Below, one piece after another: positions 62,296-64,000 of a stretch of 64,000 bases of DNA (positions are counted from its first letter, which is position 1; the number at the start of each line of letters is the position of its first letter). Source of the DNA: Clostridioides sp. ES-S-0054-01 (GTDB lineage: Bacteria > Bacillota > Clostridia > Peptostreptococcales > Peptostreptococcaceae); the NCBI GenBank assembly GCA_021561035.1, contig CP067346.1:527001-591000 (forward strand). The letters are read 5' to 3'. Position numbers and translations under genes: made by a program. The notes beneath the pieces are model-generated. The model was not told the DNA's origin. It saw only the letters and a program-made list of their open reading frames with translations, and searched no databases.

Positions 62296-63330
62296 TTAAT
62301 TACTTAAATTAGAATCACGATATTCCTTAGGAGTAGAATTAAAATGTTCCTTAAATTTTTTATAGAAAAAGGTCTCATTTTTGTATCCTATACACTCACA
62401 AATTTCATTTATGGTCAAATCGCTATTTTTTAATAAAGAACAAGCTTTATTTAATCTCTGCTTTTGAATTATTTCTTTAAACGTAAGCCCAGTACCTTGT
62501 TTAATGTATCTACTAAGGTAATTAGGATGGAATAAAAATTCCTTTGATACAGATTCTAAAGTACAATTACTATAATTTTTTTCTATGAATTGAAGAATTT
62601 CACCGATATATATTTTATTAGAAGATTTATATGAAGAAGTTTCATTTTCTTGGTGGCTTTTAAGTAATTCTATAAAAATTAAAATCATATAAGAATCTAT
62701 AGTATCTTTTATACAAAATGAAGGATTATAGTATTCACAAAGTAAGTTTTCCACTAAATTTAAAAGTAGATTACTATTTTGACAATCGAAAATGATGTAC
62801 TTATCATGTTTTTGTGTATTAGAGATTGCATCTAATAAAAAATTAGAGATAATACCGTTATTTGATAAACGACTAAGCATAGTTGTATCAAAATATTTTT
62901 TTTGTATTATTAAGTTTATTAGTATATCTTGTTCACCTAAAGGTTTTATAGTGTGAGGAACATTTGTATCTAAAATACATACGTTTCCTTTTTTAAATTT
63001 AATTTCTTTTTCTAAAATTAATGCTGTAGCTTCTCCTGAGTACATAATATTCATTTCTACAAAATCGTGAACATGCAAAGGTACATTTGAAAATCGTGTT
63101 TGACGACTAATTTGAAATTGAACACTTTGAGAAAGATTAGTTATATCTTTATTGTTATCTTGTTTTTCCTTTTCTGCATCAAAGGAAAATGAATAAACTT
63201 CTCCAAATGTTTTTATATTTCTTTTTTCTAATTTATCGTAAAAAGAAGAAACATGGTTTGGATTTTTTTTATAGTAAGCTTCTTTTTCAGATAAAGATGT
63301 TAGAAAATTAATTAATTGACTTTTATTCAT
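62296..63330 (-). CDS. AraC-family transcriptional regulator
   Basis: 344 residues. N-terminal cupin-like sensing region (about 75-150; VPLHVHDFVEMNIMYSGEATALI) and C-terminal double helix-turn-helix (about 240-340; LESVSKEFLFHPNYLSRYIKQGTGLTFKEIIQKQRLNKACSLL...CIGYKNETFFYKKFKEHFNSTPKEYR). AAGGGG precedes the ATG. It is divergent from a PTS gene 198 bases away and likely activates it in response to the sugar (inference). Confidence 0.88.
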   Translation of the reverse strand: MNKSQLINFLTSLSEKEAYYKKNPNHVSSFYDKLEKRNIKTFGEVYSFSFDAEKEKQDNNKDITNLSQSVQFQISRQTRFSNVPLHVHDFVEMNIMYSGEATALILEKEIKFKKGNVCILDTNVPHTIKPLGEQDILINLIIQKKYFDTTMLSRLSNNGIISNFLLDAISNTQKHDKYIIFDCQNSNLLLNLVENLLCEYYNPSFCIKDTIDSYMILIFIELLKSHQENETSSYKSSNKIYIGEILQFIEKNYSNCTLESVSKEFLFHPNYLSRYIKQGTGLTFKEIIQKQRLNKACSLLKNSDLTINEICECIGYKNETFFYKKFKEHFNSTPKEYRDSNLSN

Positions 63331-63528
63331 AAGAAACCCCTTTCATAAAGGTTAAGTTTGGATAGTAAATAAGTTAAGTATTGAGATTTTATTTTATCAT
63401 AGGATGAAATAAAATACAATTATAAGAATGAATAAACGATTATTTCAAAGGTTATAACTAATGAATTAAATTGTAAAGGTAATAAAAGGCATTTTAAATT
63501 AAGTTAAATTAGGAGGGGTGGGTTAAAT

Positions 63529-64000
63529 ATGGATTATTCTATTTTAGCAGAAAACATTATAAGTCTTGTAGGTGGTAAAGAAAATATTAATACAGTTAAC
63601 CATTGTATGACGAGGTTAAGAATTGTACTTGAAGATTTGGACAAGGTCAAAACTGAAGAAATAAAGTCACAAAAAGACGTGCTTGGAGTGGCTATATCTG
63701 GAGGACAATACCAAATAATAATAGGTCCAGAAGTTAAAAAAGTTTATGCAGAAATAACAAGTAAACTTAGTATACCAAATCAAGAAAAAATTCAGATAAA
63801 GAAAGAAAAAGAAAAAACAAGTATTTTTAATCAGTTTTTTAAGGCAATATCGGGAATTATACATCCAGTCCTTGGAGTTATGACTGCCGCGGGTATAACA
63901 AAAGGAATTCTGGCAGGATTAACATCTTTTGGTATTATAGGTACAGATAGCGGAACATATCAAATATTATTTGCCTTTGCAGATGGTTTTTATTATTTCT
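63529..64000 (+). CDS. PTS beta-glucoside-type EIIBC, N-terminal part (runs off window)
   Basis: 157 codons visible. N-terminal EIIB domain (about 1-85; Cys in NTVNHCMTRLRIVL, GVAISGGQYQIIIG) followed by the first EIIC membrane helices (IIHPVLGVMTAAGITKGILAGL). The order EIIB then EIIC is that of BglP/SacX-type transporters, unlike the EIICB order of the operon at 53 kb. AGGAGGGG (63511-63518) precedes ATG 63529. Its product and partner enzyme lie beyond the window. Confidence 0.88.
   Translation, partial: MDYSILAENIISLVGGKENINTVNHCMTRLRIVLEDLDKVKTEEIKSQKDVLGVAISGGQYQIIIGPEVKKVYAEITSKLSIPNQEKIQIKKEKEKTSIFNQFFKAISGIIHPVLGVMTAAGITKGILAGLTSFGIIGTDSGTYQILFAFADGFYYF

Overview
The window reads as a chromosomal segment of a low-GC clostridium, and the best fit is Clostridioides difficile. 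It is very AT-rich, with strong GGAGG-type ribosome binding sites, TTG, GTG and even ATA/ATT starts, a Thr T-box before thrS, and recognisable sporulation and germination genes: sleC (spore cortex hydrolase), prsW (antimicrobial-peptide stress protease) and ytxC upstream of thrS. No rRNA, tRNA or CRISPR array was seen.

Layout. 1-1.5 kb: a leftward operon of a DUF3100 membrane protein, a second small membrane protein and an M20 amidohydrolase (cut by the window edge), with a divergent WYL regulator. 3.6-12.8 kb: a compact chemotaxis operon, cheY-cheC-cheD-cheW-(receiver-GGDEF cyclase)-MCP-cheA-cheW-cheR-cheB, so a c-di-GMP synthase sits inside the chemotaxis cluster. 12.9-20.3 kb: envelope and stress genes, namely a DUF3298 protein, an ornithine cyclodeaminase-like enzyme, two near-identical lipoproteins separated by an IS200/IS605 end relic, a DUF975 protein, and a BlaI repressor with a BlaR1-like M56 protease lacking a penicillin sensor. 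A small secreted protein nearby carries the same paired operators as blaI. 21-48.8 kb: mostly core genes (sleC, prsW, rRNA methyltransferase, two tandem signal peptidases I, a TGS-uridine kinase fusion, glsA, nfo, queG, Lon-like protease, nth, trmL, degV, BMP-type binding proteins, ytxC, DUF445, thrS).

49.2-57.3 kb looks acquired. It starts with decayed pieces of a Tn916-type conjugative element (TcpC fragments, exported-protein leader), then a TetR regulator, an AEC transporter and a leftward PTS operon: EIIA, BglG-type antiterminator, ChbG deacetylase, EIICB and a GH4 6-phospho-alpha-glucosidase. This operon has a clear promoter overlapped by a cre-like CcpA site and two antiterminator/terminator (RAT) modules, one before EIIA and one before chbG. 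An 11-bp direct repeat brackets the segment.

57.4-64 kb: an orphan AgrC-like sensor kinase, an HD-domain protein, gapN with a cre-like site, a fragment of a P1-type metal ATPase, an AraC regulator and the start of a beta-glucoside-type PTS EIIBC that runs off the edge.

The most distinctive features beyond ordinary genes are the shared BlaI-like operator pairs, the PTS/GH4/ChbG operon with duplicated RAT control, an endonuclease III with a long repetitive charged N-terminal extension, and many different short tandem repeats in intergenic or gene-end positions, including a 15-copy 17-bp array before a BMP lipoprotein gene.
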